Shown: one piece after another, positions 27,364 to 36,471 of the stretch
How the letters are laid out: every line of letters starts with the position of its first letter
Numbering within the stretch: the stretch's first letter is position 1
From: Ga0077555 sp046154645
Lineage (GTDB): Bacteria; Pseudomonadota; Alphaproteobacteria; Rhizobiales; Hyphomicrobiaceae
Reading direction: 5' to 3'
DNA length: 64,000 bases
Assembly (NCBI GenBank): GCA_046154645.1
Contig: JBJXDZ010000058.1
Span: 8,363 to 72,362, forward strand
Program-made: the position numbers and the translations under genes
The notes under the pieces: model-generated
The model's database searches: none
The model's input: the letters and a program-made list of their open reading frames with translations, nothing else
What the model was told of the DNA's origin: nothing

Positions 27364-28413
27364 CTACTTCGGCTTGATCTCGCCAAGGCGGCGCATTTCC
27401 TCGAGCGTCTCGAAGTGGCTCGGGTCAAAGCGCAGCGCCAGGCGATAATCGGCCATCGCCTCGTCACGGCGGCCGAGAGCTTCCAGCAGACGACCACGCG
27501 AGTGAAGCAGGTTGGGGTCATTCGGCAGTCGCTTCAAGGCGGCTTCGGCATCTGCCAATCCTTGGTCCAGCCTGCCGAGCAATAAAAGGGCCCAGGCCCG
27601 CAATCCGAAGTCCCAGGCAAACTGCGGCTTCGAAATTCGCGACAGGCCCGCTTCGAGATCGTGCACCGCGTTATCGCGCTCTCCGAGCCGCAGGTGTGCC
27701 TCGCCACGGGCGAAATAGTCTTCCGCCTTTTCCGGCTTCAGCCCGATCGACGCGGTGTAATCCGCAATCGCCGCAGCAAAAGATCCAACCTCGAAATGAG
27801 CGTCGCCACGGAGGGAGTAGCTATCGCTGTCGGTGGGGTCCAGTGCAATGGCTTCACTGAATTCCCGAATGGCGACATCGAACTGGCGCCGCATGTGTCG
27901 GCCAAAGCCACGGTAGTAGGCATCATAGGCGGACGTACCTGTCGCTTGGGCCGCCATGTCGATTTCCGCTGCAGTTTCAGCAAGCGCACGCAAGGCCTCG
28001 CCTTTGGCCCGCCAAACTGCAGCAAGACCCGCGCGCACGTATCGTAAAGTTGGATCGAGTTGCAGGGCGACCGTCATATCGAGCAAAGCCAGATCAAACT
28101 CCGACAAGCGAAGCCGGCAGGAGCCGCGCCTGGCGAATGCTCCCGCGTAATTCGGCCATACCTCGATAGCGCTGGAATAGTCCGCTATGGCCAGCTGACA
28201 ATTCTGGACGTCGAAATAGGCGTCGCCCCGCAGGTATAGCGTGAACGCGAGTTGTTTGTTCTGCTGCCCGATCTCGTCAAGCGATCGCGTGCAGGCCGCA
28301 ATGGTCGCTTCCGGACTCTTCTCTTCACAAGACTTGAGGTCGTCGGCAGAAGCCGTCATTGGCGGCAGTGCCAGCACGACGACCATCACCGCGGTCCGAA
28401 ACGCACACTGCAT
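27364..28413 (-). CDS. exported TPR-repeat protein
   Basis: A 349-residue protein with an N-terminal signal peptide (basic start, hydrophobic AVMVVVLALPP, cleavage probably after TASA near residue 24) and at least six tetratricopeptide repeats, seen as repeated A-I-x-DYS/T-x-A-I-x-LxP patterns (for example AIADYSSAIEVWP, AIREFSEAIALDP, AIADYTASIGLKP, AMADYRLALRFDP). It is probably a periplasmic scaffold for protein contacts. ATG at 28413 has GGGGG 6 nt upstream; ATG at 28428 would add five residues. It is convergent with the molybdoenzyme operon; no partner is evident. Confidence 0.8.
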   Translation of the reverse strand: MQCAFRTAVMVVVLALPPMTASADDLKSCEEKSPEATIAACTRSLDEIGQQNKQLAFTLYLRGDAYFDVQNCQLAIADYSSAIEVWPNYAGAFARRGSCRLRLSEFDLALLDMTVALQLDPTLRYVRAGLAAVWRAKGEALRALAETAAEIDMAAQATGTSAYDAYYRGFGRHMRRQFDVAIREFSEAIALDPTDSDSYSLRGDAHFEVGSFAAAIADYTASIGLKPEKAEDYFARGEAHLRLGERDNAVHDLEAGLSRISKPQFAWDFGLRAWALLLLGRLDQGLADAEAALKRLPNDPNLLHSRGRLLEALGRRDEAMADYRLALRFDPSHFETLEEMRRLGEIKPK

Positions 28414-28621
28414 GCTGGCCCCCATCAAGCGCCATGGTTTGCTGAGGAGAATAGCATGAGTGAAATGGAGTCACCTCCCTTCGGTCGCCACCGAAGCGAT
28501 CCCTGTCAAAGCGCCTCTGCTTTGCTTGGTCTGCAGGAACGGTTGCAACTGGTGCTGTTGACTTTCGCCCCCAGTCATGGCCTCGATTGCCCCATCGCGA
28601 ACAACCCCGGGGACTGCTGCG

Positions 28622-28894
28622 ATGCTGGATACGGTGAGCTTTGAATCCCGCCTCAAGACCGACGGCTACGTCGAGATCGAGCGCAAGCGCTACGAGCCGC
28701 GTCCGGCTAATGGCGAGCACGGACACCACTTCTCGGTGCGTGGGCTCATTCTCGATGGCGCCTTCATCATCACGCTGGAAGGCGTCGAGCGCACCTACCG
28801 TCCCGGCGAAATCTTCGAGGTCGAGGCGGGCCGCATGCATTTCGAGGCCGTCGGGCAAGAGGGTGTCGAGTTGCTGGTAGGACGAAAATACTGA
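28622..28894 (+). CDS. small cupin domain protein
   Basis: A 90-residue single-domain cupin. The beta-barrel motif is short and partly conserved: GHHFSVRGLILDGAFIITLEG for the first half, then YRPGEIFEVEAGRMHFEAVG for the second, with His and Glu residues that could bind a metal. I use the ATG at 28622 rather than 28577 because the cupin fold starts just after it and GGGGA precedes it. It lies 3 nt upstream of a MoaD/ThiS-like gene, so the two are surely co-transcribed. Function unknown; it may be a sensor, isomerase or small dioxygenase. Confidence 0.72.
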   Translation: MLDTVSFESRLKTDGYVEIERKRYEPRPANGEHGHHFSVRGLILDGAFIITLEGVERTYRPGEIFEVEAGRMHFEAVGQEGVELLVGRKY

Positions 28895-28897
28895 GCC

Positions 28898-29143
28898 ATG
28901 GCCCACGTCGTGCTGATCGGAAATCTGCGCCAGTACACCGGCGGCGTCACATCACTCGATGTGGGGGCGCGCACGGTCCGGCATCTGTTCCAGCTGCTCG
29001 GCACCAAGTTTCCTGAATTGGCGCCGCATCTGGAGGATGGGCTCGCCGTCGCCATCGACGGACAGATCTATCAAGACGCGCTGCTGGAGCCTATCGGCGA
29101 ACGCTCCGAGGTGCATATCCTGCCGCAAATTGCGGGCGGGTAA
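28898..29143 (+). CDS. MoaD/ThiS family ubiquitin-fold sulfur carrier-like protein
   Basis: An 81-residue beta-grasp protein ending in the diagnostic Gly-Gly (QIAGG), the site where MoaD, ThiS and relatives are adenylated and thiocarboxylated. The core pattern VVLIGNLRQYTGG, LLGTKFPELAP and LAVAIDGQIYQDA fits the MoaD side of the family. No E1-like activating enzyme (MoeB/ThiF) is in the window. It follows the small cupin gene by 3 nt and is convergent with the NUDIX gene. It could serve cofactor biosynthesis or a dedicated sulfur-transfer reaction. Confidence 0.8.
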   Translation: MAHVVLIGNLRQYTGGVTSLDVGARTVRHLFQLLGTKFPELAPHLEDGLAVAIDGQIYQDALLEPIGERSEVHILPQIAGG

Positions 29144-29156
29144 GACGGTCTGCCGC

Positions 29157-29597
29157 TCATCCGCGATGCAGCGCCACCGCCTTGCGGATAATCGACTGGG
29201 CTTCCGGCGTCATGGGCACGTTGTCGATATTGCTCAGCGGGAAGAATTGCGCATCACGGCTATCGGAGGCGGCGACGGCCTCGCCTGCCATCCAGCTCCC
29301 GAAGTAGACCGTGAGCACATAGTGCGCCCGAAGCATGCCGGCATCGTCGCGGCTGATCACGTCGTGCACGCCGACCAGGCCGTCGATGCGGGCATCGATC
29401 CCGGTTTCCTCGTGCACCTCGCGCCGTGCCGCGTCCTGAGCCGTCTCACCGGGCTCGACATGGCCACCAGGCAGGCTCCAGAGCCCCGTGAACGTACCCT
29501 TGCTGCGCTGAATCAACAGGATCTCCTCGCCCCTAAAGATCGCGGCACTGGCACCAACCCGCGGCCAGCCGTCGTAACGTTTCGGTTCACTCGCCAC
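29157..29597 (-). CDS. NUDIX hydrolase
   Basis: A 146-residue pyrophosphohydrolase. The full NUDIX box is present as GGHVEPGETAQDAARREVHE followed by ETGI (residues about 47-70), with the metal-binding REVHEE core. Such enzymes clean up damaged nucleotides or cleave ADP-ribose-type compounds. The start is inferred as GTG at 29597, with AGGAGG about 12 nt upstream; an upstream extension of the frame overlaps the divergent SRAP gene and is not family-like. Confidence 0.85.
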   Translation of the reverse strand: MASEPKRYDGWPRVGASAAIFRGEEILLIQRSKGTFTGLWSLPGGHVEPGETAQDAARREVHEETGIDARIDGLVGVHDVISRDDAGMLRAHYVLTVYFGSWMAGEAVAASDSRDAQFFPLSNIDNVPMTPEAQSIIRKAVALHRG

Positions 29598-29733
29598 GCT
29601 TGCCCACCCCCTCCTGCACCAAAGCCTGTCACGCGGCCGCCAAGCCTGCCATATGCTTGCATGAACACGGCGCTCTCTGCCAGAAGCAGAAGCCTCGATA
29701 TCCTGCCACGCTGCCGCGACCCGGTAACGCCCC

Positions 29734-30414
29734 ATGTGCTCACGCTACTGCCTGACCTCGCCCCCGGAAGTGGTCCGCGCCTATTTCCAATTGGCCGAGA
29801 TCGACCCGTTTCCGCCGCGCTACAACATCGCGCCGACGCAACCGGTCGGTATCGTCCGCAATTCGGTTCGGGGCGCACCGGAATTCGTGTTGGTTCGCTG
29901 GGGCCTGATTCCATCCTGGGTCAAAAATCCGATGGAGCGCTCTACTTTGTTCAACGCGCGCGCCGAGACGGCTGCCGAGAAACCGTCTTTTCGTGGCTCC
30001 ATGCGGCATCGCCGCTGCCTGATCCCCTCGGACGGCTTTTACGAATGGACGGGCAAAGCCGGGGCCAAGATCCCCCACCTGATCCGTCCGCCCGCGGGCG
30101 GTCTAATGGCGCTAGCCGGACTCTGGGAGCATTGGGTGGGCGCCGACGGCAGCGAACTGGAAACCATGGCCATTCTCACGGTGGCGGCCAATACCACGCT
30201 GGCCCCCTTGCATGACCGTATGCCGGTCATCCTCGCGCCGGAGACGCACGCGGCTTGGCTGGATTGCCGATCAGGAAGCTCGCTGGATATCCTTGATCTG
30301 ATGCGACCGGCAGCGAACGACCTTCTAGACATCATTCCAGTGAACCCACTTTTGAACGACGTTCGGCGCGAAGGACCGGACCTCCAGGTGTCCCCCAAGT
30401 CAACGCTGTTCTAG
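29734..30414 (+). CDS. SOS response-associated peptidase (SRAP, YedK/HMCES type)
   Basis: A 226-residue protein that forms a covalent DNA-protein crosslink with abasic sites in single-stranded DNA and protects them. The catalytic Cys is residue 2 (MCSRY), with the other site residues in FNARAET (Asn, Arg), SDGFYEW (Glu) and LHDRMPV (His), in the expected order. Length is typical. The gene is divergent from the NUDIX gene with about 136 nt between them; no LexA-type box could be confirmed by eye. Confidence 0.93.
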   Translation: MCSRYCLTSPPEVVRAYFQLAEIDPFPPRYNIAPTQPVGIVRNSVRGAPEFVLVRWGLIPSWVKNPMERSTLFNARAETAAEKPSFRGSMRHRRCLIPSDGFYEWTGKAGAKIPHLIRPPAGGLMALAGLWEHWVGADGSELETMAILTVAANTTLAPLHDRMPVILAPETHAAWLDCRSGSSLDILDLMRPAANDLLDIIPVNPLLNDVRREGPDLQVSPKSTLF

Positions 30415-30806
30415 GTCTATGCAGTGCCGATTTTCGCCGGCCGCAGCCCTGCCATTGACCATGGTGCGATAACGCACGAATTGCGTCTCGAAATCGACGC
30501 AAGAAGCGGCTATTCTGCCACAGTCAATGGGAAGCTCCGCCCGCGTGAGGCGTCGCCGGGCAATCTTCCCTGATCAGGGCGCGGCGGCGCCCAAATCGGC
30601 CGCCAACGGCAATCTGCCACGCACGGGTGCGCGAGTTTGCACAAATCTTGCTCACGCATCGAGTTGGAGAACCGCAACTTGCTAACCGGCAGGCGTTAAG
30701 ACTGATCATGACAGGGCTGGACGCGCTTTGGCCCCCGTCCCGCCGAGGCGATACAGGAAGCCCGGGCCACGAAAGCCGCGACCTGGGTGGCGAGGAGTAG
30801 ACGTCA
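30415..30806. other. intergenic stretch without a recognised gene
   Basis: I see no convincing coding region, RNA gene or terminator here. A minus-strand frame (30524-30856) runs into the next gene and has no homologue-like features. The ribosome-binding site GAGGAG for the next gene lies at its right end. Confidence 0.5.
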
Positions 30807-33047
30807 ATGCAGTACAAGGGTGACGACATGGACCTCCGCGTGCCACACGCCCGCACGCCCCGCGAGTCGTATCCGGGGTCCGATCTTGACCAACCCTACA
30901 CCAACGGCCGCTGGCGCCCAGCCGGCAGTGCTACGCCGGAACCACTGTGGGTCGACGAGACCGTGCTGGCCTGCTGCAACACCGCTTTCGACATGGCGAT
31001 GGCCCACGGTTCATCCGAGGTCGAGCTTGAGCATTTGGTGCACGCAATCACCCGCGTCGAGGGTGCAGCACGCGTGCTTGAAGCTCGCGGCGTCCGCGAA
31101 GGACAGCTACGCCGCGACAGCGCCGCCCTGATGGCGAGCGACGTGCCGACGAACCTTGCGACCGACCGTGTCGCCCCCCGCCGCGCCGCCGATGTCGAGG
31201 ATGCGCTGCGTCGCGCCGTGGAAATCGCTGCCCGACGTGGAATGGCTGCCGGCATCGATGACCTGCTGTGGGTGCTGTTACATTACGCCCGCGATGTTCC
31301 CGCCATCCAGCTCTTGCGCCGACACACACCCGACTGGCAGCGCCCGGACTGGGGCCGCGGGTATGAGACGGCATCACATGCCGTCGACGTACCGCGCTAT
31401 GTGGCGCCGCAACCAGAGCCACCGCGTTACGTGCCGCCGCCGGAGCCGCCGCGCTACGTGCCGCCCATGCCGGCAGAGCCCATGCGTTTTGCGCCGACTG
31501 GGGCATTGGATCATGTCGCCCATCGTCTCGGCACGCTCGAGGACGGCATGCGTGCCTTGCACGCGGAACTGAGCACTGATCGCAAGGCATTGACCGAGCT
31601 CATCCGCGACATGCAGCGCGATATTGTCGCCCATCGGGGCGACGCGGCAGCGTTGCGCAATGACCTCGGCCAACGCCTGGAAATGCTGGAACGCGGCCTG
31701 CAGGTGCGCGGCGATGCCGGTCGCATCCCGGCGCAGCTTGCCGAGCGCGTGCAGCAACTCGAGAAGTCCGTCCAGAGCGGCATGAGCGAAGGTGCCCGCA
31801 ATTGGGCCGCCCTTGGCCAGCGCCTGACGGCCTTCGAGAGCCAGCTCGCCGCGCCACGTGATATGGCCGTCGACCACCAGCCGATGCTCGACCGTTTGGC
31901 GTTGGTCGAAACTGCCGTCGATGCCCGGGTGACCGATATCGGTCGCGGTGTCGCGACACTGACGGATCGACTGGTGTCCATCGAGCGCATCGCTGAATCC
32001 AGCGCCGGTGAAGGTGCCCGCCGCTGGGCCTCGCTCACCGATCGCCTCGGCAGCATCGAGACCTATCTGGCCTCCCGCAGCAAGGAACCGCAAGCCGGCA
32101 TCAACGACCTGACCGAGCGCTTGAGCGGTCTCGAGCGGGCCGTGCGCGCCGGTTTTGGCGAGGCCGCACGCCAGGGTCAATCGGTCATGGACCGGGTTGG
32201 CGATGTCGAGAAATACGTTGCTTCGCTACCATCTGACCAGGGCGAAGGCGCACTGCTGATCGACGAGCGTCTGGCCGGTCTCGAAAGCCGCCTGGATGCC
32301 GGCCTTGCCGGTCAATCCGAGATGGCGCGCCGCATCATGAGCCAGTTGACGGTGCTCGAAAGCCGCCCTGCCGGAGACGCCACGCTGCCGGCGTCAACAC
32401 TGGCGCAGCTCTCAGCTCCCCTTGCCGACCGCCTCGCAGGCATCGAGCGCACGTCCTTGCAGCAATCGGCCGAAGGTCAGGTCGCCTTGGCGGAGCTGAG
32501 TGGCCGCCTCGTCACCATGGAACGCACGATCAGCCAAAGCGTCGCCAGCCAGGATGAAGCCGTGCGCGCCCGCGACCGCGAAATCGCCGACATGCATGAT
32601 GCCTTGATCCGCCTCGGCGAGAACCAGCACACATTGGCCTCGGCCATTTCGGATTGGCGCCAGGAGAACCACAACCGGCTGGCCGCCGTTACCGCGCAAC
32701 TCGATCGCGTCATGCCGCCGGAGATCGTGGCCCAGATGCCAGCCGATGGCGGCCGCATGCCGACCATGGTCGAACGTGAAGCCATTGCGGCCGGCCGTGA
32801 CAGCCTGCAAACCGAAGCCTCAGTTCCGGCCGCGACCATGACCGCCCGCGACGGTATCGGCGCCGACACGGCGTCGACGCTCGATCGCGAGCCCTCGATG
32901 ATCCCGCAGGCGCGCGGTCGTGGCTTCTGGTGGTGGCTGTTCGGCACCGACGATGTGAGCCGCTCCAACCGAGAATCGGAACTGCGTTGGGAACGCATGC
33001 ATCGCCGCATCCAGGAGGCGCGCCTGCGCCGCCGCGAGAAAGCCTGA
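30807..33047 (+). CDS. Clp N-terminal-domain protein with long coiled coil
   Basis: A 746-residue protein I recognise only in part. Residues about 50-175 look like a double Clp-N repeat (FDMAMAHGSSEVELEHLVHA and the related DVEDALRRAVEIAARRGM with IDDLLWVLLHY), the substrate or adaptor-binding module of Clp unfoldases. There is no AAA+ domain. A proline/tyrosine repeat (three PPRYV-type units, about 195-220) is followed by about 450 residues of heptad-like helix with recurring LERxVxxG and RLxxLE segments. The C-terminus has a short tryptophan-rich hydrophobic patch (GFWWWLFG) and a basic end. A good GAGGAG site is 9 nt from the ATG. It may be a scaffold or adaptor; function unknown. Confidence 0.75.
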   Translation: MQYKGDDMDLRVPHARTPRESYPGSDLDQPYTNGRWRPAGSATPEPLWVDETVLACCNTAFDMAMAHGSSEVELEHLVHAITRVEGAARVLEARGVREGQLRRDSAALMASDVPTNLATDRVAPRRAADVEDALRRAVEIAARRGMAAGIDDLLWVLLHYARDVPAIQLLRRHTPDWQRPDWGRGYETASHAVDVPRYVAPQPEPPRYVPPPEPPRYVPPMPAEPMRFAPTGALDHVAHRLGTLEDGMRALHAELSTDRKALTELIRDMQRDIVAHRGDAAALRNDLGQRLEMLERGLQVRGDAGRIPAQLAERVQQLEKSVQSGMSEGARNWAALGQRLTAFESQLAAPRDMAVDHQPMLDRLALVETAVDARVTDIGRGVATLTDRLVSIERIAESSAGEGARRWASLTDRLGSIETYLASRSKEPQAGINDLTERLSGLERAVRAGFGEAARQGQSVMDRVGDVEKYVASLPSDQGEGALLIDERLAGLESRLDAGLAGQSEMARRIMSQLTVLESRPAGDATLPASTLAQLSAPLADRLAGIERTSLQQSAEGQVALAELSGRLVTMERTISQSVASQDEAVRARDREIADMHDALIRLGENQHTLASAISDWRQENHNRLAAVTAQLDRVMPPEIVAQMPADGGRMPTMVEREAIAAGRDSLQTEASVPAATMTARDGIGADTASTLDREPSMIPQARGRGFWWWLFGTDDVSRSNRESELRWERMHRRIQEARLRRREKA

Positions 33048-33083
33048 GACAGATTCAAAGGCTGCGCGAGCCCCGCAAACATC

Positions 33084-33896
33084 ATGCCTCACCGCGAGCG
33101 GACACCTCACGATCAAGGCGGCGCGACCACATTGCCGTGTCGCATCGCTTTGTTGATCTCCGCCGGCCCGATGGGCTGGAGCGTCGCCAATCATCTGCGC
33201 CGCACATTTCCCGATCTCGCAATTCTGGTCGAGGAGCCGGAAACGAAAGCGGCCATCCTCAAGCGGCGGGCACGCCTGCTGGGCTGGCCCCAAGCCGTTG
33301 GCCAAGCCGCTTGCGGCGTTGCCACCAAGCTCGTGGCCAAGCATTCAGGCGCGCATATCGACCGGTTGTGCGAGGACGGCCATCTCGACCGCACGCCGCT
33401 TGCCGCCGGATCTTTTCAGGCCGTCGGCTCCATCAATAGTGACGCTTGCCGTGCCGCGCTGGCCGCGATCAACCCCGGCGTCGTGGCCGTCTACGGGACA
33501 CGCATCATCCGTCGCGACACGTTGCGCGCGGTGGCAGCGCCCTTCATCAATTATCACGCCGGCATCAATCCGAAGTATCGCGGCCAGCATCCCGGCTATT
33601 GGGCGCTCGTCAACGGCGACGCGGCCCACGCCGGTGTCACGCTGCATCTCGTCGACGAGGGCGTCGATACCGGCGACGTGCTCTATCAGGCGCCCGTCTC
33701 GTTCGGGCCCCATGACAACATTACCACCTATCAGTGGCGGCAAATGATCGTGGCGTTGCCGCTCCTCGTTCGCTCGATCGAGGACGGACTCGCAAAGCGC
33801 TTGCGGCCCTATCGCGTCGATCTGCCTTCGGCCCAGTATTTCCCGCCGACCCTGTGGGGCTACGTCTGGAACGGCGCCACCCGCGGTGTTTGGTGA
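33084..33896 (+). CDS. formyltransferase-family protein
   Basis: A 270-residue protein with the formyl transferase fold of methionyl-tRNA formyltransferase and related sugar N-formyltransferases, which use 10-formyltetrahydrofolate. The catalytic Asn-x-His is in FINYHAGINPKYRGQHPGYW and the Asp in VDEGVDTGDVL, in the correct spacing. There is no C-terminal tRNA-binding domain, so it is unlikely to be the housekeeping Fmt; an N-formyltransferase for a sugar or small molecule is more likely. It follows the Clp-N gene by 36 nt in the same direction. Confidence 0.82.
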   Translation: MPHRERTPHDQGGATTLPCRIALLISAGPMGWSVANHLRRTFPDLAILVEEPETKAAILKRRARLLGWPQAVGQAACGVATKLVAKHSGAHIDRLCEDGHLDRTPLAAGSFQAVGSINSDACRAALAAINPGVVAVYGTRIIRRDTLRAVAAPFINYHAGINPKYRGQHPGYWALVNGDAAHAGVTLHLVDEGVDTGDVLYQAPVSFGPHDNITTYQWRQMIVALPLLVRSIEDGLAKRLRPYRVDLPSAQYFPPTLWGYVWNGATRGVW

Positions 33897-34018
33897 TGTG
33901 AATTCTTGCCGGACGGCTCAGCACCAATCGCCGTCGCGCCGCTGATTGCACCTGTCGCGCTGACAACGCAGAAAGGGCCCTCGCGGACCCTTGCTGACGA
34001 CGTGATTCCAACCGGGCC

Positions 34019-36325
34019 TTAGAGCGCAGGATTGCGATGCTTGCGCCACATCGGCACCAGGATGTCGGAATAGTCGTCGCTCCAGGGCGCGATCTCCGCC
34101 TCAGGCATCTTGACGACCGACGGCAGCGCCTTTAGCGCCAGCAGCGCCACCTCGCTGCGCGTCACATACACGACGTGGCTGGCCGCCGCGTCGAAGCCGC
34201 GCTCCGGCACGCGATCGTCCGCCAGCGCCACCAAGGCACCCGGCACCTGCCGCACGGTCGCCGCCGCGACACCAACCAGGTCGAGATGCCGATTGGAGAC
34301 ATGCATGGCCAAGATGCCATTCGGCGATAGTTTGTCGAGATAGAGCTTGATCGCTTCGACAGTCAGCAGATGCACGGGTACGGCGTCGGACGAGAAGGCA
34401 TCGATGACGAGATAGTCGAAACGGCCGACGGGTTCCTTGGCGAGGGTCAAGCGCGCATCGCCAAGAACGATGTCGGCCGTGGGCCGGCAACGGGAGAGGA
34501 ACGTAAAGCGGCTTGCATCGCGTGCTATCTTGACCACCGTCGGATCGATCTCATAGAAGCGCCAGGCTTCGCTCGATCGGCTGTGGCAGGCCATGGAGCC
34601 GGCACCGAGACCAACAACGCCAACCGACAGGCTGCCGTCCGCCTTGCCACTGACCGTGCGGGCCACCTCGACGCCGCGCGCCATCGGACTGCCCGGGTAG
34701 TAGTAGGTCGCCGGCAGTGGTGCCGTCACCTTGTTACCTTTGTCGTCGATCAGTCGCTCGGCGCCGTGAATGGTGGTGCCATGCATCAGCAGGCGCATCT
34801 CGTTATTCTGCGTCATGGTTACGCGATGCACGCCGAAGAAGCTGCGCTCGGCATCGCCGCGATTCATGGCCGACGGCAGCAGGAAGATGGTGATCCCCAT
34901 GATCGCGGCGCACACCAACTGGCGCAGCGGACGGTTGCCGTTGAGCAGCATCAAAAGGCCGAAACCGACGAGGAACAGGAAGCGCGGCAGCGTGCTGGCA
35001 CTCATCTGGCCAACCTTGATGGCTCCAGCGATACCGAGGAGTGCAATCACGGCGACAATCAGTAGCGCAGCCATGTCGCGCAGCTCGCTCTTCTCCCGCG
35101 CCGTGGTGAAGAGGCCTGGACGGCAGGCCATGCCAAGCACGAGGAGGAGCGGATACTCCCACACCGTGCTGAAGATCTGCGGCGCAATGAGGGCCGCGAA
35201 GATGCCGCCGAGGACGCCTCCCAGCGACATCCACAGATAGAACTCTGTCAGGTGCTCCGATGCTGGCCGATGCAGAAACAGCTCACGATGCGCGATCAGC
35301 GTGGTGACCACGAACGCTGCTGTGCCACCGATGCAGGCCATCAGCCAGCCATTGCTGCCTGGTGTCGCCAGCCCGAAGATCACGACGCCAATCAGCGCCG
35401 GTTGCAAGACCAGAAGCCAGTCATGGGAAATCAGCGGCTTGTCGCGGAAGACGACGATGAACGTCCCCAGGAAAGCCGCCAGCGGCAGCACCCAGAGGAA
35501 CGGCGCCGAGGCCAGATCCGTCGTCAGATAGCTCGAAAAGGCGACCAGCAAGCCCGATGGCACGAACGACAGGCCGATCCAGCCGAGACGGCGCGACCAC
35601 GTCGGCGTCGGGGCAGCAGTCGCCGTGGTCGTACCTTCGCCCTTGACCGCCACGTTGTCCGAGTCCGCCTGATTGAAGCGCATCATCAGGCCGCACATGG
35701 CAATGGCCACGCCCAGCACGACAAATCCGGCGGCCCACAACGAGGCCTGTCGCAGCAGGCCGGCGAACGGCTCGATCAGCACGGGGTAGGCGAGCAGCGC
35801 CAGCAGGCTGCCGCAGTTCGACGCAGCGTAGAGGAAATAAGGATCCTTGGCGTGCGGATGGCCGGAGCGCGCGAACCAAGCCTGCAGCAGCGGCGCGTTG
35901 GCGGAAACTGCGAAGAACGGCAGGCCGACACCCAGCGCCAAGACACCGATCAACCAGAAGTAGGCGTCACCGGCAGGAGGCTCGGCCCCCCAGGCCGGCA
36001 GGCCAATCGGCAGCGCCAGGACAGCGAGCCCCAGCACCACCAGATGGATCAGAGGCGCTAGGCGGGCCGGTGCAAAGCGGTTGAGAGCATGTGCGTAGCA
36101 ATAGCCGGCCAGCAGCGCCGCCTGGAAGAAGCACATCGACACCGCCCACACGGACGGTGAGCCGCCAAGCTTCGGCAGCACCATCTTCGCGAACATCGGC
36201 TGCACCGAAAACAGCAGCAGTGCCGACAGGAAGATCGTACCGGCGAACAAGCCAAGTGCTGCGGCCGTGTCGCGCTGACCTGCGATGCGGCGGACCAGAC
36301 GATGACCAAGGGCAGCAGCATCCAT
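34019..36325 (-). CDS. fused MFS-like membrane protein / spermidine synthase-like methyltransferase-fold protein
   Basis: A 768-residue fusion. The first half (to about residue 490) has some twelve or more hydrophobic helices with the SVQPMFAKMVLPKLGGSPSVW motif typical of the fused MFS/spermidine synthase family. The second half (about 530-760) is a spermidine synthase-like Rossmann domain: VGVVGLGAGSMACH for the nucleotide loop, YEIDPTVVKIA for the acidic strand end, DYLVIDAFSSDAVPVHL for the catalytic Asp region. Whether it makes a polyamine is not known for this family. Single gene, next gene gshA in the same direction upstream. Confidence 0.85.
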   Translation of the reverse strand: MDAAALGHRLVRRIAGQRDTAAALGLFAGTIFLSALLLFSVQPMFAKMVLPKLGGSPSVWAVSMCFFQAALLAGYCYAHALNRFAPARLAPLIHLVVLGLAVLALPIGLPAWGAEPPAGDAYFWLIGVLALGVGLPFFAVSANAPLLQAWFARSGHPHAKDPYFLYAASNCGSLLALLAYPVLIEPFAGLLRQASLWAAGFVVLGVAIAMCGLMMRFNQADSDNVAVKGEGTTTATAAPTPTWSRRLGWIGLSFVPSGLLVAFSSYLTTDLASAPFLWVLPLAAFLGTFIVVFRDKPLISHDWLLVLQPALIGVVIFGLATPGSNGWLMACIGGTAAFVVTTLIAHRELFLHRPASEHLTEFYLWMSLGGVLGGIFAALIAPQIFSTVWEYPLLLVLGMACRPGLFTTAREKSELRDMAALLIVAVIALLGIAGAIKVGQMSASTLPRFLFLVGFGLLMLLNGNRPLRQLVCAAIMGITIFLLPSAMNRGDAERSFFGVHRVTMTQNNEMRLLMHGTTIHGAERLIDDKGNKVTAPLPATYYYPGSPMARGVEVARTVSGKADGSLSVGVVGLGAGSMACHSRSSEAWRFYEIDPTVVKIARDASRFTFLSRCRPTADIVLGDARLTLAKEPVGRFDYLVIDAFSSDAVPVHLLTVEAIKLYLDKLSPNGILAMHVSNRHLDLVGVAAATVRQVPGALVALADDRVPERGFDAAASHVVYVTRSEVALLALKALPSVVKMPEAEIAPWSDDYSDILVPMWRKHRNPAL

Positions 36326-36471
36326 GACGCAAGTACCTCCACAGACATATCGACTGTCGGGAGGTTATGCGCCAGCGATTGAAATTTGCTGAAGCTGAAG
36401 TTAACAGGACGTTCGCAAGTTGCTCGCAACAGAGCAAGAGTTGCAGCTACTGCGATGCCGGCGGTCGGCCC

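Noticed and set aside
33084..33896. Housekeeping methionyl-tRNA formyltransferase
   Set aside because: The catalytic motifs fit the fold, but the C-terminal tRNA-binding domain is missing and the protein is about 40 residues short.
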